Source of the DNA: Pollenia angustigena
Taxonomy: Eukaryota > Arthropoda > Insecta > Diptera > Polleniidae
Direction: 5' to 3'
Assembly (NCBI GenBank): GCA_930367215.1
Contig: OV884056.1
Coordinates: 125,238,053-125,302,052, forward strand
Length of the DNA stretch: 64,000 nucleotides
The notes beneath the pieces are model-generated. The model ran no database searches. It saw only the letters and a list, made by a program, of their open reading frames with translations, and was not told the DNA's origin. Shown here piece after piece: positions 23,361 to 34,531 of this stretch. Position 1 is the first letter of the stretch. Each line of letters opens with the position of its first letter. The translations under genes and the position numbers were made by a program.

Positions 23361-24654
23361 CTGGTATGTTAGTCATTGTAAGGTCACCCAAACTTCTTCT
23401 TTTTTGTGTTACAAAATGTTGAGTAAACTTTGCGTCTGAAGAGTTTTTGGACCAGAAGGATGAAAATTCCTGGGCAATATCTAATCTATCTGTTAAAATA
23501 ATATCCGGATTGTTTAGCTTTGAAACGCAATGAATCGAATTTGTTGCCTTAAAGCCTGTGAAGTTTCTAATGTTTGACCAAATTTTGGCAATAGGTGTTG
23601 ATGGGTTGATAGTAGATCCGAGATCATGGATCGATTTTAGTTTGGTTAGTTTAATTTCCCTTTTGTACTGGGCCCTAATTTTCCTAAAGTTGACGAGGTT
23701 GGCATGGCTCATCTCGCGTTTGTAAGTATTCCAAGATCCATTCTTCTGTATTTTGAGGATTTGTAATTTGTTATTCCACCAAGGAACTTTTTTATTAATA
23801 ATTTTTCTGGACTGAGGAATTGCAATGTTAGCAGCTTGAAGAATGATTTTGGAAATGTTAGCAGCTTCTTGATTGACATTATCGCTTATTTGTCGAATGG
23901 ATTCGAAATCCAAACATTTAGTTTTGAATAAATTCCAATTAGCTAATTCAGTCTTAAATTTGGGTATGAAATTTGTATTGGTGGTATTAGCATTTGCGTT
24001 TTGGAAGAGCGAAATTAGAATCGGATAGTGATCACTTCCATGCATGCTATCTAAGGTTTGCCAATCTGAATAGAGAGCAACGGAAGGGCTACAAAAGGTT
24101 AAATCTACATGGGAAAAGGATCCATGTGTGCTGAAGTGTGTTGGAGAATTATTGTTTAGAATAACATATTCTGAGTCATTTATAAACTCCGCCAGTATAC
24201 GCCCTCTACTGTTAATAGTAGGAGACCCCCAATGGAAATGCCAGCTGTTAAAATCACCCGTGATAATGTCGGGATATATAGATCCCCTAAATATGTCATT
24301 AAGATGATTTTTAGTAAAGTTTTGATCCGGTTTAATATATGAAGAGAATATGTTAAATTTAATTCTGGAAGTTATTTCTACACAAATAGTGTCTATGCCT
24401 TGATCACGCCCTAAATTTATTTGTCTGTGTTGCAGGGAGCTATGTACCAGTATGGCCACACCTCCATATCTTGTATTGGATGTATTCCTAGCGTATAATG
24501 TATAGTTAATCGGAACACACAAGTTAGTCAAATCGTGTACATGTGTCTCCTGAATACATAAGATCCTCGGTGAGTAGGTTCTCAAAAGGATCTGGAGTTC
24601 ATTATAATTATTCCTATAGCCGTTCATATTCCACTGTAAAATTTTTAATGTCAT
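23353..24654 (-). pseudogene. I-clade ORF2, apurinic-type endonuclease part
   Basis: Starts MTLKILQWNMNGYRNNYNEL, a normal ORF2 start. Catalytic residues are visible in order: Asn in QWNMNG, Glu in IQETHV, Asp and Asn in TGDFNSWH, Asp in HVDLTF, and the terminal Asp-His in GSDHYPI. The enzyme nicks target DNA to prime reverse transcription. The frame ends at a TGA (about 23355) but RT continues one base out of phase, which I read as an indel, not a natural stop. Classed as part of a broken ORF2, although this domain itself is intact. Confidence 0.85.
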
Positions 24655-25210
24655 TTAGTAATATACAACGAATCAAAAATGTCGCATATTTGTCCATAAC
24701 GAATTTTTGGGTTGAAATGAACCGTAATTCTAATTTTCTGCCAATAAGGTTGCACATCAGGGCGAAAGATCACCAAAATGTTAAAGTTAAGTAAATAAAC
24801 AATATAGGTTTTTAATATAAAAAGAAATATTGAATAGAGATAAGTAGATGTTAATAAGTGAACATAAATTTGAGTGCGTTCAATTAACATAATATGTAAT
24901 AGTGGGAGAGATGATAAATGTGTATAACAGATAGGAATGCAAAAGAAACAGATCATCGAAATATTTAATCTAAGTAAATGAGCATTATAAGTTTTTGATA
25001 TAGATATGAATGATAAATTGAGGTAGGTTGATTTAAATATATAAAAATACATTAGCATCCGTTCAAATGACATTATGCGTAACAGCAAGAGTGATGATAA
25101 ATGTGTAAAACAGATATTAATCAAAGAAAGAGAACTGAAAGAGAATAAAAGCTGTATTAGTTGTAGTTGGGTTTTATAATACTTAAGAGATCGAGTTTTT
25201 GTGTGAATTC
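24655..25210 (-). other. ORF1-ORF2 spacer of the I-clade element with an internal duplication
   Basis: Two imperfect copies of about 175 bp (around 24785-24955 and 24960-25135) share AGAGTGATGATAAATGTGTA-like and CGTTCAA phrases. An open frame of 157 codons runs through it on the minus strand, hydrophobic and itself duplicated, but it overlaps the ORF2 start and looks incidental. A spacer between the two ORFs is also known from the Drosophila I factor. Confidence 0.6.
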
Positions 25211-26392
25211 TTAATTCTTTGTACGTTTCGAGTCGAGCAACTCTTCGAGTTGCTTTTTTACTTGGGATCTTGTCCTCTTTGGTGTTGATTTGGGTAATAA
25301 AAAAGATTTTTTCCTGGGAGATTTTTTTATCGGTGAACCTTGCTTATTCATATCGGATTGGTCAGTGTCTTCACTTGCTAAATCCCCGTAACTCGTTATG
25401 GTACGTGGTTTAGTTTGTATATTTGGTTGTATATTCATAGGAGAAGTATGCATGTTGTTGTTGGTTGATGGTGCTGTTTCTGGTATTGGTGCGGTATTGC
25501 TTTTATTAAGGACGGATGAGTAAGTTGTAGCTGAGTTGTTGTGACGTTGTTGGTAAATTGTTGTTGCTTGCTTTCTGCTGACTCTTTCTAGGGTAACTAT
25601 TGTCTGTATTTCTTTCTCTTTGAGAAAGACAGGGCATGTTCTGTTAATAGGAGCGTGGTTGCAATTTTCATAACTCGAATTTTTGCAATTGGTACATAGA
25701 GGGCTTTCATTGCACATCTCTTTCAATTCAGCATTTAGATGGTAGGCTTGGGAGCAATTGTAACATATGTGCTCATTTTTGCATATCTTAGAAACATGAC
25801 CATATTGAAAACATTTGTTACATTTAAGTGGTAGTGGAATGTAGGGTCGGATTTTAAGGTTCTCATAACCAACCAATAAATTTGATGGCAGTGAAGTTGA
25901 TGCAAATGTAATAATGATAAGGCCAGTTTCTTGTAGTGCTTCGTTGACTTTTTTCAAAATTTTTTTAACCATACAAACGTTTTGCTTTTTTAATTCCGAC
26001 AGTATTTCTTCTTCTGATATATTACGTAAATCATTTGAGTAGATGACTCCTTTTGCATAATTTAGTGAAGGGTGCTCTTTAACTTCAACTTGTATGCCAG
26101 TTGATAAAGAAGTTAATTGTATCAACTTACTTGCTTGTGTATAGTTCTTAGTTTGTATTAAAATGGTACCGTTTTGTAGCTTTTTGCAAAGAGTAACTTC
26201 TCCGCAAGCTATATAGTCCACAACTTTTTTGATAAGAAAGGGGGACACGTTTTTAAGAGAATCGTCACTTTTAATGCGCGACATTATTAAGTATTTTTCT
26301 CCCGGAGATATTATACTTAGTTTTTTATTTTTGTCTAACATTATTGGTGTTTCCATGAAAGTAAACTGTTCTGCTGATTCACTCATCATCAC
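25211..26392 (-). CDS. I-clade ORF1, Gag-like RNA-binding protein, 393 aa
   Basis: The frame is complete. It begins at the ATG at 26392; the second codon is also ATG, so the real start could be one codon later. An N-terminal RRM-like region is followed at residues about 190-265 by cysteine clusters: CNKCFQYGHVSKIC is a canonical CCHC knuckle, then CYNCSQAYHLNAELKEMC and CTNCKNSSYENCNH variants. The C-terminus is basic (KKSPRKKSFLLPKSTPKR), suited to RNA or nuclear targeting. In I-type elements ORF1p coats the RNA and forms cytoplasmic particles. Length is close to that of Drosophila I ORF1p. Confidence 0.85.
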   Translation of the reverse strand: MMMSESAEQFTFMETPIMLDKNKKLSIISPGEKYLIMSRIKSDDSLKNVSPFLIKKVVDYIACGEVTLCKKLQNGTILIQTKNYTQASKLIQLTSLSTGIQVEVKEHPSLNYAKGVIYSNDLRNISEEEILSELKKQNVCMVKKILKKVNEALQETGLIIITFASTSLPSNLLVGYENLKIRPYIPLPLKCNKCFQYGHVSKICKNEHICYNCSQAYHLNAELKEMCNESPLCTNCKNSSYENCNHAPINRTCPVFLKEKEIQTIVTLERVSRKQATTIYQQRHNNSATTYSSVLNKSNTAPIPETAPSTNNNMHTSPMNIQPNIQTKPRTITSYGDLASEDTDQSDMNKQGSPIKKSPRKKSFLLPKSTPKRTRSQVKKQLEELLDSKRTKN

Positions 26393-26638
26393 TTGTTACT
26401 TCTTAATTTATTGAAATTTTTTTTTTTTTTTGTTTTTTTTTAATTTATTTATTAGTGTTTTTTCAGTTTTACTGTCTTTATGTATACTTCTTTTTTTTTT
26501 AATTATTATATAAAAAGTGTGTATATTGCTTTTTTTTTTTTTAATATAGTTCAAACTTGTAAGAGCAAAAACAATAATTTGCTTATTTTTACGCATTCGA
26601 GTAAACGTCTGATAACAACGAGAGTTGGTTTAAGAGTG
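26393..26638 (-). promoter_or_regulatory. 5' UTR and presumed internal promoter of the I-clade element
   Basis: On the minus strand the element opens CACTCTTAAACCAACTCTCG and runs about 246 bp to the ORF1 ATG. It contains several poly-A runs of 8-12. I-type elements carry an internal promoter here; no specific motif is claimed. Confidence 0.5.
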
Positions 26639-26710
26639 TTTTTTTTTTACTTAATTTTAATTTTATTATTTATTTTATTTTAGCCAGTATGATATAACTT
26701 AATTCTATTT

Positions 26711-29700
26711 TTATGAACTATTTGTTCTTTTTTTTGTTTTATTATCTACTATGGTTATATTATTTCTTATATCTATTTTCTTAATTTTATATGGTCCCTT
26801 ATATTGGTTATCTAACTTATGTCCTGCTTCATTTTTTAGTAAAACTAAATCTCCTATTTTAAAATTATGGTCTATTATTTTCCTATCATAATTAAGTTTT
26901 TGCTTAATTTTATTTCTGTCTAATAATATTTGGGCCCTCTTATATGCTACTTCTAACCTAAATTTTGCTTCTTTGGCAAAGTCATCTATATTATATATTA
27001 TATAGTGGAGAAATTCTATCTACATTATCAAATTGTTGAAATTTATTTGGAAGTTTTGAAAAAACTAATTCATATGGACAGTAATTATGCACTGTTGAAG
27101 GTGTTGTGTTAAAACAGTATGTGAAGTATTTTAACCATTCATCCCAGTCTGTTTTGTCCACTGAAATATAAGAACGTACATATTCATTAAAGGTCCTATG
27201 ACTTCTTTCTATTGTTCCTAATGTTTGATGATGGTAAGCTGTTGAAGTTAGTTTTTCAATTTTTAATAAATCACAAATTTCCGATAGGATAGAATTTTTA
27301 TATTCTGTTCCCATGTCCGAAATGAACGTCTTCATTGGACCATAGGTAAGTATAAAATTAGCAAATATAGCCTTAGCTATTGTTTTAGCGCTTTTGTTTG
27401 GTATTGGTATAGTTACTAAGTACTTAGTTAAATCACATATTATCGTGATTGCATATTCATTTCCGTAAATTGATTTTTGAAATGGACCTATTGTGTCTAC
27501 ATACACCGTGTCAAATGGTTTGTTTGGTGTTTCTGTAATGGTCATTGGACTTTTCAAATGTTTAGTTGTCTTTGTTGTTTGACATTTATGACATGATTTT
27601 ACATATTTAGATATGTCTTTCGACATATTTTTCCAGTAGTAGTATCTTTTAATTTTCTGTATTGTTCTATATGTTCCACAATGTCCACCTTCTATGGGGT
27701 CATCGTGATGTTTCAGCATTATATCGAGAATTGCCTTGGCATTCTTACTATCTAGTTGGGTCACCTCATTTAGTAGCGCTACTTTAATTTTATTAAAAAA
27801 TTTATTGCCCATTTTTTTGAATTCATTTATAGAGATAAATTCAAAAATTTTCTCACTAGGTGCCACTTGTAATTTATAAACATTATGTTTACCGGCCACA
27901 TTTTCGAGCCTAGAGAAAAATTGACCTAAGTCAAAGTTCTCGTTAGTAAACAAATCTTTAATTTGTATATATGTTACTATAGATTTTCCTCGTTTGATAT
28001 AACATCTCCCGGGGGAAATCTTTAGTTTATAGTATTTTCTGACGTCAGAGTTTGTTAAGGGTACATATATACTGGGCTTATCTTTACTAGAATTATTGTT
28101 ATGCTGTTTATTAGAACTACTGATTTTTTCTCCTTTATTGGCCATCGATCGAGTCGTGACTCTTAATACTGAAGAAACTTTTTGATTCATGTCTTTGAAA
28201 TCATTTATAGTTATACGCGATAGTGCGTCTGCAACGTAATTATCTTTTCCCCTAAGATATTCCACTGTAAAATCATACTCCTCCAAGTCGAGTCTCATCC
28301 TCGTTAATTTTGAGCTTGGATTTTTCATTGAAAATAAATAAGAAAGTGGTCTGTGATCACTGCGAACCAAAAACTTTTTCCCATAAATGTATGGTTTGAA
28401 ATGCGTTATGGCCCAATGTATGGCAGTTAGTTCTTGTTCAATGGTTGACTTATTGCTCTCGCCCTTGGTAAACGTGTTTGATGCATATGCAACTGGTAAA
28501 TATTTTCCTTCATGTTCTTGTGTTAGAACTGCGCCGCAGGCATATTTGCTTGCATCTGTTATTATACAAAATTCCTTTGTGAAGTCTGGGTATTGTAGTA
28601 GTGTTGGGCTCATTAATGCTTTCTTTAAATGTTTAAACGCGATATCACAATCATTACTCCATTCGAAGGGTACACCTTTCTTGGACAATCTTGTTATATG
28701 CCTCGAGTGTTCTGAGAAGTTTGGAATAAACCTTCGATAATAATTACAAAAAGCTACAAATCTTTTAGCACTATCAGCATCTTTTGGTGCTGGATAATTT
28801 TCAATTATCGAATATTTACTATCATCTGGGAGTATTCCTTTGTTAGTACACTTATGTCCAAGGAAGGTTACTTCTTTCATAAAGAATGAGCATTTTTCGG
28901 GGTGTAATTTAAGATTGTGCTTCCTGCATAATTCGAAAACATTTTTTAAATTAGAAAGCATGTGCTTTTCTGAGCAACCTAACACAACCAAGTCATCCAT
29001 GTAAAGGAATGCCTGGTCTGGTCGCAAACCACTAAAAGCGAGTGTCATCATTCTTTGAAAAGAATTAGGGGCTATTTTCAAACCATAGGGCAATCTAGTA
29101 AACCTATAAGATCCATTTGTTGTTGAAAATGAAGTCAGATCTCTAGAGTTTATCTCCAATCCAATTTGGTGAAATCCAGACATCAGATCCAGACATGAGA
29201 AATACTTTGCTCTGCCGAGTTGGTCTAGAATGTCATCTATTCTCGGTAATGGAAATTTGTCTGCCATTAATTTCTTATTTAGCTGTCTATAATCTACTAC
29301 TAGTCTCCATCTTTTTGTCCCTGAATTTGGAAGTGACTTTTTTGGTACCAACAGAATTGGGCTGTTGTACTCAGAATTTGATGGTTCAACTATTTTATCG
29401 TCTATTAGGTTTTTAACCTGCCTATCTATTTTCTCTTTGTGTGCATGTGGTATACGGTAGTTCTTGATGTACACCGGTTGTAAATCCTTTACTCTCAATT
29501 TTTGTTCATAAAAATTGTTAGTTGTGATTGTTTCTGATTCTAAGCCGAAAATATCGTTGTATGAGGCACAAAGCTCAGTTAATTCATTTTTAAATTGTTC
29601 GGGAAAATTTTCCTGCAACATTTTTAATATTTCTGATTTTCTGTCTAGATTTTTAGTTGGATTTCTTTCTATTATGTCATATTCGAAAAGGTTTTCGGTT

Positions 29701-30322
29701 TTTATTTTACTTTTATTAACTGTTGTTATAGTGTTATTTGTATTTAGAATACGAATAAATGCTTTATTAGATTTTACCAATGTTTTTGCAATGAAAACAC
29801 CTGTCTCAAGCTCTTGATTTGGAATTAGTATTTCATTATCGCAGTTAATAAAATTAACTTGCCGTATTACTTCGGATCTTGGTGGTAAAATAATATCATC
29901 GCAGTTATTCGTAATCGGTATTTCTATTGATTGTGGTATATTAAAGGGGCGTAGAATAAGGTAATCATTATTTTCATTGAAATTTAATATACAATTGTAT
30001 TTTTTAATGAAATCCATTCCAATGATTCCGTCACATGGTATTGGAAAATCATTTTGTACTACTTGAAAGTTATGGGGTATCAAGAAATTCTTAAATTTTA
30101 AATCGAAAAATGTACTACCAATTGATTTAATTTTACCTTGTCCTATTCCAGTCAATGTGGTTGTTTTGTTAATATTTATTTGGTTTAGTTTGAAATGTGT
30201 TTTTTTTTATTAGTGAAATGTCAGCTCCTGTGTCTATTAGTAGTTTTACTGTGGTGTTAGTTTTATCTATTTGAATATTAATGAAGAAACAAAAACTGAG
30301 GTTCAGATTATATACTTTATTA
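26711..30322 (-). pseudogene. mdg1-like pol: protease, RT, RNase H, integrase (two frame breaks)
   Basis: The main frame (30155-26991, 1,054 codons) holds, in order, the protease end (GIIGMDFI), RT (SPILLVPKK, LDLMSGFHQIG, LYMDDLVVLG), RNase H (ITDASKYACGAVL, IEQELTAIHWAI, RSDHRPLSYLF, DALSRI) and integrase (an HHCC zinc finger with HCGTYRTIQKIKR and CHKCQTTK, then catalytic YVDTIGPF, ISDMGTEY and TIERSHRTFN, i.e. D, D, E). The protease active site DTGAD (near 30225) is one base out of frame at the A9 run at about 30200. The C-terminal 95 or so codons (27005-26711) follow a frameshift caused by a 7-bp duplication. Pol starts one base back from gag, consistent with -1 frameshifting. Confidence 0.85.
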
Positions 30323-30323
30323 T

Positions 30324-31466
30324 TTACTGAGTTTCTCTTAGGGGATGATTCGAGTTTTCCGAATCATTTTCATTTGAGTCTGTTGCTCTGACGTAGTTTC
30401 TGGTTCTTTGATTGTTATTGTACCTTTGTTGGTTTCTGTTGTTGAAGTTATTCCTATTAGTATTATTACTATTGTTGGTGTTATTATTGTCGTTATTATA
30501 TCGTGGATAATTTTTTGTTTTATTAAATTTTACATAATTTCCTCGGAAATTGTTGTTTGGTTTCTGTCCAAAATATAATATGGCATTTTGTTGCCCAGTT
30601 GCCTCTGTGCAACTATTTATAAATTTACCAACAGCTTCATTCAAACTGTTAAATTGTCCTGCCTCCATGATAAGTTTTACTTTATCAAGGGTGCAGTTTT
30701 TAGTAAGTGCTTTTACAGCAACTTGCGTCGAGTATTTGGTTGCTAATTGGCATGGCAAACCATCTGAGATATATGCATTTTCTAAGGATTTCGCTAGGTT
30801 TTCTATTTCGTTACAATAAGCGTTTGGTGTTTTATTGAATTGTTTTGTACTCATTATTTTTGCAGAAAGGACTTCAACAGATTCGCCTTTCACGCTAACT
30901 TTGAGTTTGGTTATTATATCTGATATGTTTGATTCATTAGTTATTAAATTCCTAGCCGTTCCTTTTAATTTGGTTTTTATTAAGGATACTGCAGCTAACT
31001 CATGTTGACCTTTTATTGTATCAACTAAATTTAATGAATCGATAAAGGATGTCAGATTTTCAGGCTTCCCATCGAAGTCTGTAATTAGCTTGGAAGCTGT
31101 ATTGAGAAATTCAACGATTGTTTGGGTCATTGTGTCTGTTGTCGATGGTATAGTGAAGTTGTAAGGTTCACTTTCGTGTATTGAATTAGGTAATTCTATT
31201 GTTATAGCCTTTTTTGCTGCTATTTTTGTAATTTTATTTTTTAAATCTAAAAAAAATGCATCTGCTGCAGCTTGATGTGATAATGTAAGTCTGTTATAAT
31301 AAACGTTAAATAAAACTCGTATTTTCTCGAGATTTTTAAAAAGGTTATTAAAATGAAGTCTAATTGTTTCTTCTCTAATAGGTCTATCAACATTTAGGCA
31401 TTTGTATGTACGTTCGAATTCTTCCTTAATTAATCTGGCTTTGTTAACAATTTGGTTCCATTCCAT
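30324..31466 (-). CDS. mdg1-like gag, 380 aa
   Basis: Complete frame starting MEWNQIVNKARLIKEEFER. Residues about 110-290 resemble a Ty3/gypsy capsid domain (VIEFLN-type start, SIKTKLKGTARNLI, ALTKNCTLDKVKLIM). The C-terminal 70 residues are Asn/Arg-rich (RGNYVKFNKTKNYPRYNN), an RNA-binding tail in place of a CCHC knuckle. It makes the virus-like particle of the element. The stop at 30326-30324 (TAA) overlaps the pol reading frame by one base shift, so Gag-Pol would come from a -1 frameshift. Copy 2 holds a broken homologue. Confidence 0.85.
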   Translation of the reverse strand: MEWNQIVNKARLIKEEFERTYKCLNVDRPIREETIRLHFNNLFKNLEKIRVLFNVYYNRLTLSHQAAADAFFLDLKNKITKIAAKKAITIELPNSIHESEPYNFTIPSTTDTMTQTIVEFLNTASKLITDFDGKPENLTSFIDSLNLVDTIKGQHELAAVSLIKTKLKGTARNLITNESNISDIITKLKVSVKGESVEVLSAKIMSTKQFNKTPNAYCNEIENLAKSLENAYISDGLPCQLATKYSTQVAVKALTKNCTLDKVKLIMEAGQFNSLNEAVGKFINSCTEATGQQNAILYFGQKPNNNFRGNYVKFNKTKNYPRYNNDNNNTNNSNNTNRNNFNNRNQQRYNNNQRTRNYVRATDSNENDSENSNHPLRETQ

Positions 31467-31569
31467 TTAAGTGCTCTATTTATTATTTGTTATTATTATA
31501 TATTTATATTTTCTTTGATTTTTTTTTTCTTTCCTATACTTTATCTAAGTCATTTGCTCGACTTACATA

Positions 31570-31578
<9 letters not shown>
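31467..31578 (-). other. End of the small ORF and gag leader of mdg1-like copy 1
   Basis: Minus-strand codons from 31578 to about 31540 complete the small ORF (see 34531-34708) and end at a stop just before a T-rich (A-rich on RNA) leader to the gag ATG at 31466. The CR1-like insertion split this ORF. Confidence 0.6.
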
Positions 31579-31600
<22 letters not shown>

Positions 31601-34531
31601 ATAATTAATAAGTAGTATTTATTATACTTTAGATTATACTGATAATTATAATTTTACAATTTTTTCATACATTTTCTTGACTTACATTATTTCTAACAAA
31701 TTGTGTAATGTTTTTTTTTAAATATATTAGTATTTATTTCCGATTTAACGCTATTTGGTAGTGAGTTATATAATTTTAATCCCTTAAAGAAAAGTGATCT
31801 TTGCATTGCTGTTGTTGTCACCCTTTGCAGTCTAAAGTTGTCTGCGTTTCTTAGATTGTATGGCTGTACCCCTCCTACGTAATTAATTTGATCGATTAGG
31901 TAGTCAGGAGCATTTCCCATCCTCATTTTTTGAACAAACGTTATTGTATTTAGTTCCAGTCTCTGTTTTATATTGAGCCATCTTAGCGCATCAAGCATTA
32001 AATTTATGTGGGTAAATCTGTTGCAATTTAAAATAGAACGCATGGCCTTGTTTTGAAGTTTTTGAAGTCTTTCTAATTGGCTTGTTGTGCAGAAAGTATA
32101 TAAAATTGTAGATCCAAATTCAAAATGTGGCTTAACCATGGTGTTGTACATATTTATTGCTGTTATTGTAGATACTTTATTTCGCACCCTTTTAAAAAAC
32201 CCGATTTTTTTTCCGATTTTTTTGCATATATATTCAACATGTTGTTTAAATTTTAAGTCTTTATCAATTATAAAACCAAGATATTTAATTTGTTTAACTT
32301 TTTCAATAGTTTCGTTATTTATTTTAAAATTTAAGTTACTGTTCATGTTTATTTCCATTAGTTTGGTTTTTTTTTCATTTAATTTTAATTTATTTATTTT
32401 CAGCCAGTAGTTTATTTTGTCGATATCATGCATTAAATTGTCATTACATTGCGTTTCCGTGTCTCCCTCCGCATATATCAAGGTGTCATCTGCATAAAGG
32501 ACTATTTCACATTTATCTAGTATACTCGGCATATCGTTTATGTATATTATAAACAATAAAGCCCCTAGTATGGAACCCTGCGGCACTCCAAATTCGTTAT
32601 TTATTTTATCCGATTTTACACCGTTAACTTTTGTGATTTGTTTCCGATTTGTTAGGTATGATATAAACCATTGTAGTTCGTTTTGACGAATGCCATACAT
32701 ATATAGTTTTTGGATCAATACCTGTCTATCTATGGTCTCGAAAGCTCTTTTAAAATCCAAGAAAATTGCCATAATCTTCTTCTTTGCATCCCTATATTTC
32801 CATTTATTAATTACATAATTTACTGCTGTTTCACAAGAGTGTTTTTTTCTGAAACCAGATTGATATTTCGAAAATAGATTATGAAGTTCCATATATTTTT
32901 CTAACTGCTCTTTAACAACTTTTTCTATAATTTTTTCACAGGTTTTAAGCATATTTATTGGCCGGAATTCCTCACATTTGTTTGTTTTTGTCACTTTTTC
33001 TATTGGTATTATCATTGAGTATTTCCAATTTTCAGGAAATATACCATTTTCAAAAGATTTATTTATAACTATAAGCATGTTTTTACCAATAATGTTCCAG
33101 TTGTCTAAGATTATTTTAATTGATATTTTATTAAAGTCTGGCTTGTTATTAATGCCTTTACATATGTTCTTCAGTTCCATTATGGATATTGCACGAAATT
33201 TAAATCTATAGGTTATCACAGGTATTATGTTTATATATTGCACGTTTTCTATTGTATCTCTAATTGACTTAATACTATTGACAAAATAATTATTAAATTG
33301 GTTGGCGATTTCATAGTTAACCTTATACTCTATTTCATTAAATATCACAGTTTTAATCATATTTGTGCTTTTTCTAAGTACTAGGTCTTTTATTTTTCTC
33401 CACATTTGTTTCTGGTCTTTGGCATTATTTATTTTATTATTGATGTATTTATTTTTTTCATACTCTATTTTGTTTTTATACATATTTCTTATCACTTTAT
33501 AATTACTCCATGCATATTCAGTATTTTCAGCTTTAGCAATTTGGTATTTCATAATTTTTTCTCTTTTGAGTGTTTTTAGTTCTTCGTTGAACCATTTGTT
33601 AGTCTCGAATTTTGTATTAATTATTTTCTTCCTCGTAAATTTCTTAATTGTTCTCTCAAGACAAAATTCCATTTTATCCACACTACTATTAATATTGTCA
33701 TTTTCATTATATTTTAATATTGCACCCAATTCCTTGTTAAATATATCTTTATTGTATTTAAACATTTCAATTTCTGTTTTAATTATGTTTGTTTGATTTT
33801 CATTCCTATATTCGATTTTAATGTCTATTGCTTCATGGTCCGTTATTTTATTTTCATTATTATTTGAAGTTGAAATGTTACATATGTTTGTTATTACATA
33901 GTCTATTAATGTCATTGAATTCTGTGTGATTCTAGTATATTCGTTAACTACTTGTTTGAGTCCATTATCGTTTAAAATATTTTCCATTCTGATTTTATAT
34001 GTTTCTTCCTTTCGCCAGTCTATGTTGAAGTCTCCTGCTATTAATATATCATTATTTGTTTCACATATGTCTTCAATTATTTGTTCAAAAACCTCGCAAA
34101 ATTCTGCTTCACTGCTACTTGGTGATCTATATACAGCCATTATTATTATTTGAAAGTTTCTTACTCTTGCCAAATATGCGCTTATCCAATATTTTGAATC
34201 TAATGTTATTTCACGTATCTGTGTTACATTCCAATGTTTTTTAAAGTAGATAAGAACTCCACCTGTTCTGTTCGAATTTGAGTGTGTAATATAATTGTCA
34301 TATTCTTTTATTTGTATTTCCTGTTCTTCTATCTCCTTTGTTAAATGTGTCTCTGTCAGTATTATAAACTCTGGGTTTTGTTCCTCTGTAATAATTTCCA
34401 ATTGATTGAAGTTGTTAGTCAGTCCACATATATTTGTGTAGATACCTTTTATCTGCAGTGACTGTTATGCCATTAAACCTAGTCTTTTCTTTTTGATGTC
34501 AAGTTTATTTTGGTAAACTGGACATTCTTTA
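31579..34531 (-). mobile_element. CR1/L2-like non-LTR element, 5'-truncated, with poly(A) tail
   Basis: Inserted in the small ORF of mdg1-like copy 1; the empty site is in copy 2 (near 48891). The left end is a run of about 26 T (31577-31602), i.e. a poly(A) tail on the minus strand. Truncated at 34531 within what looks like the end of ORF1. Target duplication is short or absent (CTT at most). ORF2 is unbroken. Confidence 0.8.
31693..34401 (-). CDS. CR1/L2-like ORF2: endonuclease plus reverse transcriptase, 902 aa
   Basis: Unbroken frame. The endonuclease keeps TETHLTKE, GDFNIDWR, LIDYVITN and TDHEAIDI; the first few residues of the domain lie in the same frame upstream to about 34455, ahead of the first ATG. 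RT shows FRPINMLKTCEKIIEKVV, SGFRKKHSCETAVNYVI, FLDFKRAFETIDRQVL, GVPQGSILGALLFIIYIND and the catalytic VLYADDTLIY. No RNase H. The C-terminal phrase YNLRNADNFRL followed by GLKLYNSLPNSVK is typical of the CR1/L2/Jockey assemblage. Despite the element being truncated, no disabling change was found, suggesting a recent insertion. Confidence 0.8.
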   Translation of the reverse strand: MEIITEEQNPEFIILTETHLTKEIEEQEIQIKEYDNYITHSNSNRTGGVLIYFKKHWNVTQIREITLDSKYWISAYLARVRNFQIIIMAVYRSPSSSEAEFCEVFEQIIEDICETNNDILIAGDFNIDWRKEETYKIRMENILNDNGLKQVVNEYTRITQNSMTLIDYVITNICNISTSNNNENKITDHEAIDIKIEYRNENQTNIIKTEIEMFKYNKDIFNKELGAILKYNENDNINSSVDKMEFCLERTIKKFTRKKIINTKFETNKWFNEELKTLKREKIMKYQIAKAENTEYAWSNYKVIRNMYKNKIEYEKNKYINNKINNAKDQKQMWRKIKDLVLRKSTNMIKTVIFNEIEYKVNYEIANQFNNYFVNSIKSIRDTIENVQYINIIPVITYRFKFRAISIMELKNICKGINNKPDFNKISIKIILDNWNIIGKNMLIVINKSFENGIFPENWKYSMIIPIEKVTKTNKCEEFRPINMLKTCEKIIEKVVKEQLEKYMELHNLFSKYQSGFRKKHSCETAVNYVINKWKYRDAKKKIMAIFLDFKRAFETIDRQVLIQKLYMYGIRQNELQWFISYLTNRKQITKVNGVKSDKINNEFGVPQGSILGALLFIIYINDMPSILDKCEIVLYADDTLIYAEGDTETQCNDNLMHDIDKINYWLKINKLKLNEKKTKLMEINMNSNLNFKINNETIEKVKQIKYLGFIIDKDLKFKQHVEYICKKIGKKIGFFKRVRNKVSTITAINMYNTMVKPHFEFGSTILYTFCTTSQLERLQKLQNKAMRSILNCNRFTHINLMLDALRWLNIKQRLELNTITFVQKMRMGNAPDYLIDQINYVGGVQPYNLRNADNFRLQRVTTTAMQRSLFFKGLKLYNSLPNSVKSEINTNIFKKKHYTIC

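Larger units (their letters stand above)
20785..26638 (-). mobile_element. Full-length I-clade non-LTR retrotransposon
   Basis: About 5.85 kb, flanked by the 14-bp direct repeat TTTTTTTTTTACTT (20771-20784, 26639-26652); the empty site is seen in mdg1-like copy 2 near 45700. It has a 5' UTR, ORF1, a spacer of about 0.55 kb and ORF2 with endonuclease, RT and RNase H. The presence of RNase H and the tail rich in TAA/ATA instead of poly(A) fit the I clade. Only two frameshifts were found in ORF2, so this is a relatively young insertion in copy 1 of the LTR element. Confidence 0.85.

Noticed and set aside
24651..25124. 157-codon minus frame as a separate gene
   Set aside because: Overlaps the ORF2 start, is biased by AT content and arises from a duplicated spacer; kept only as an observation.
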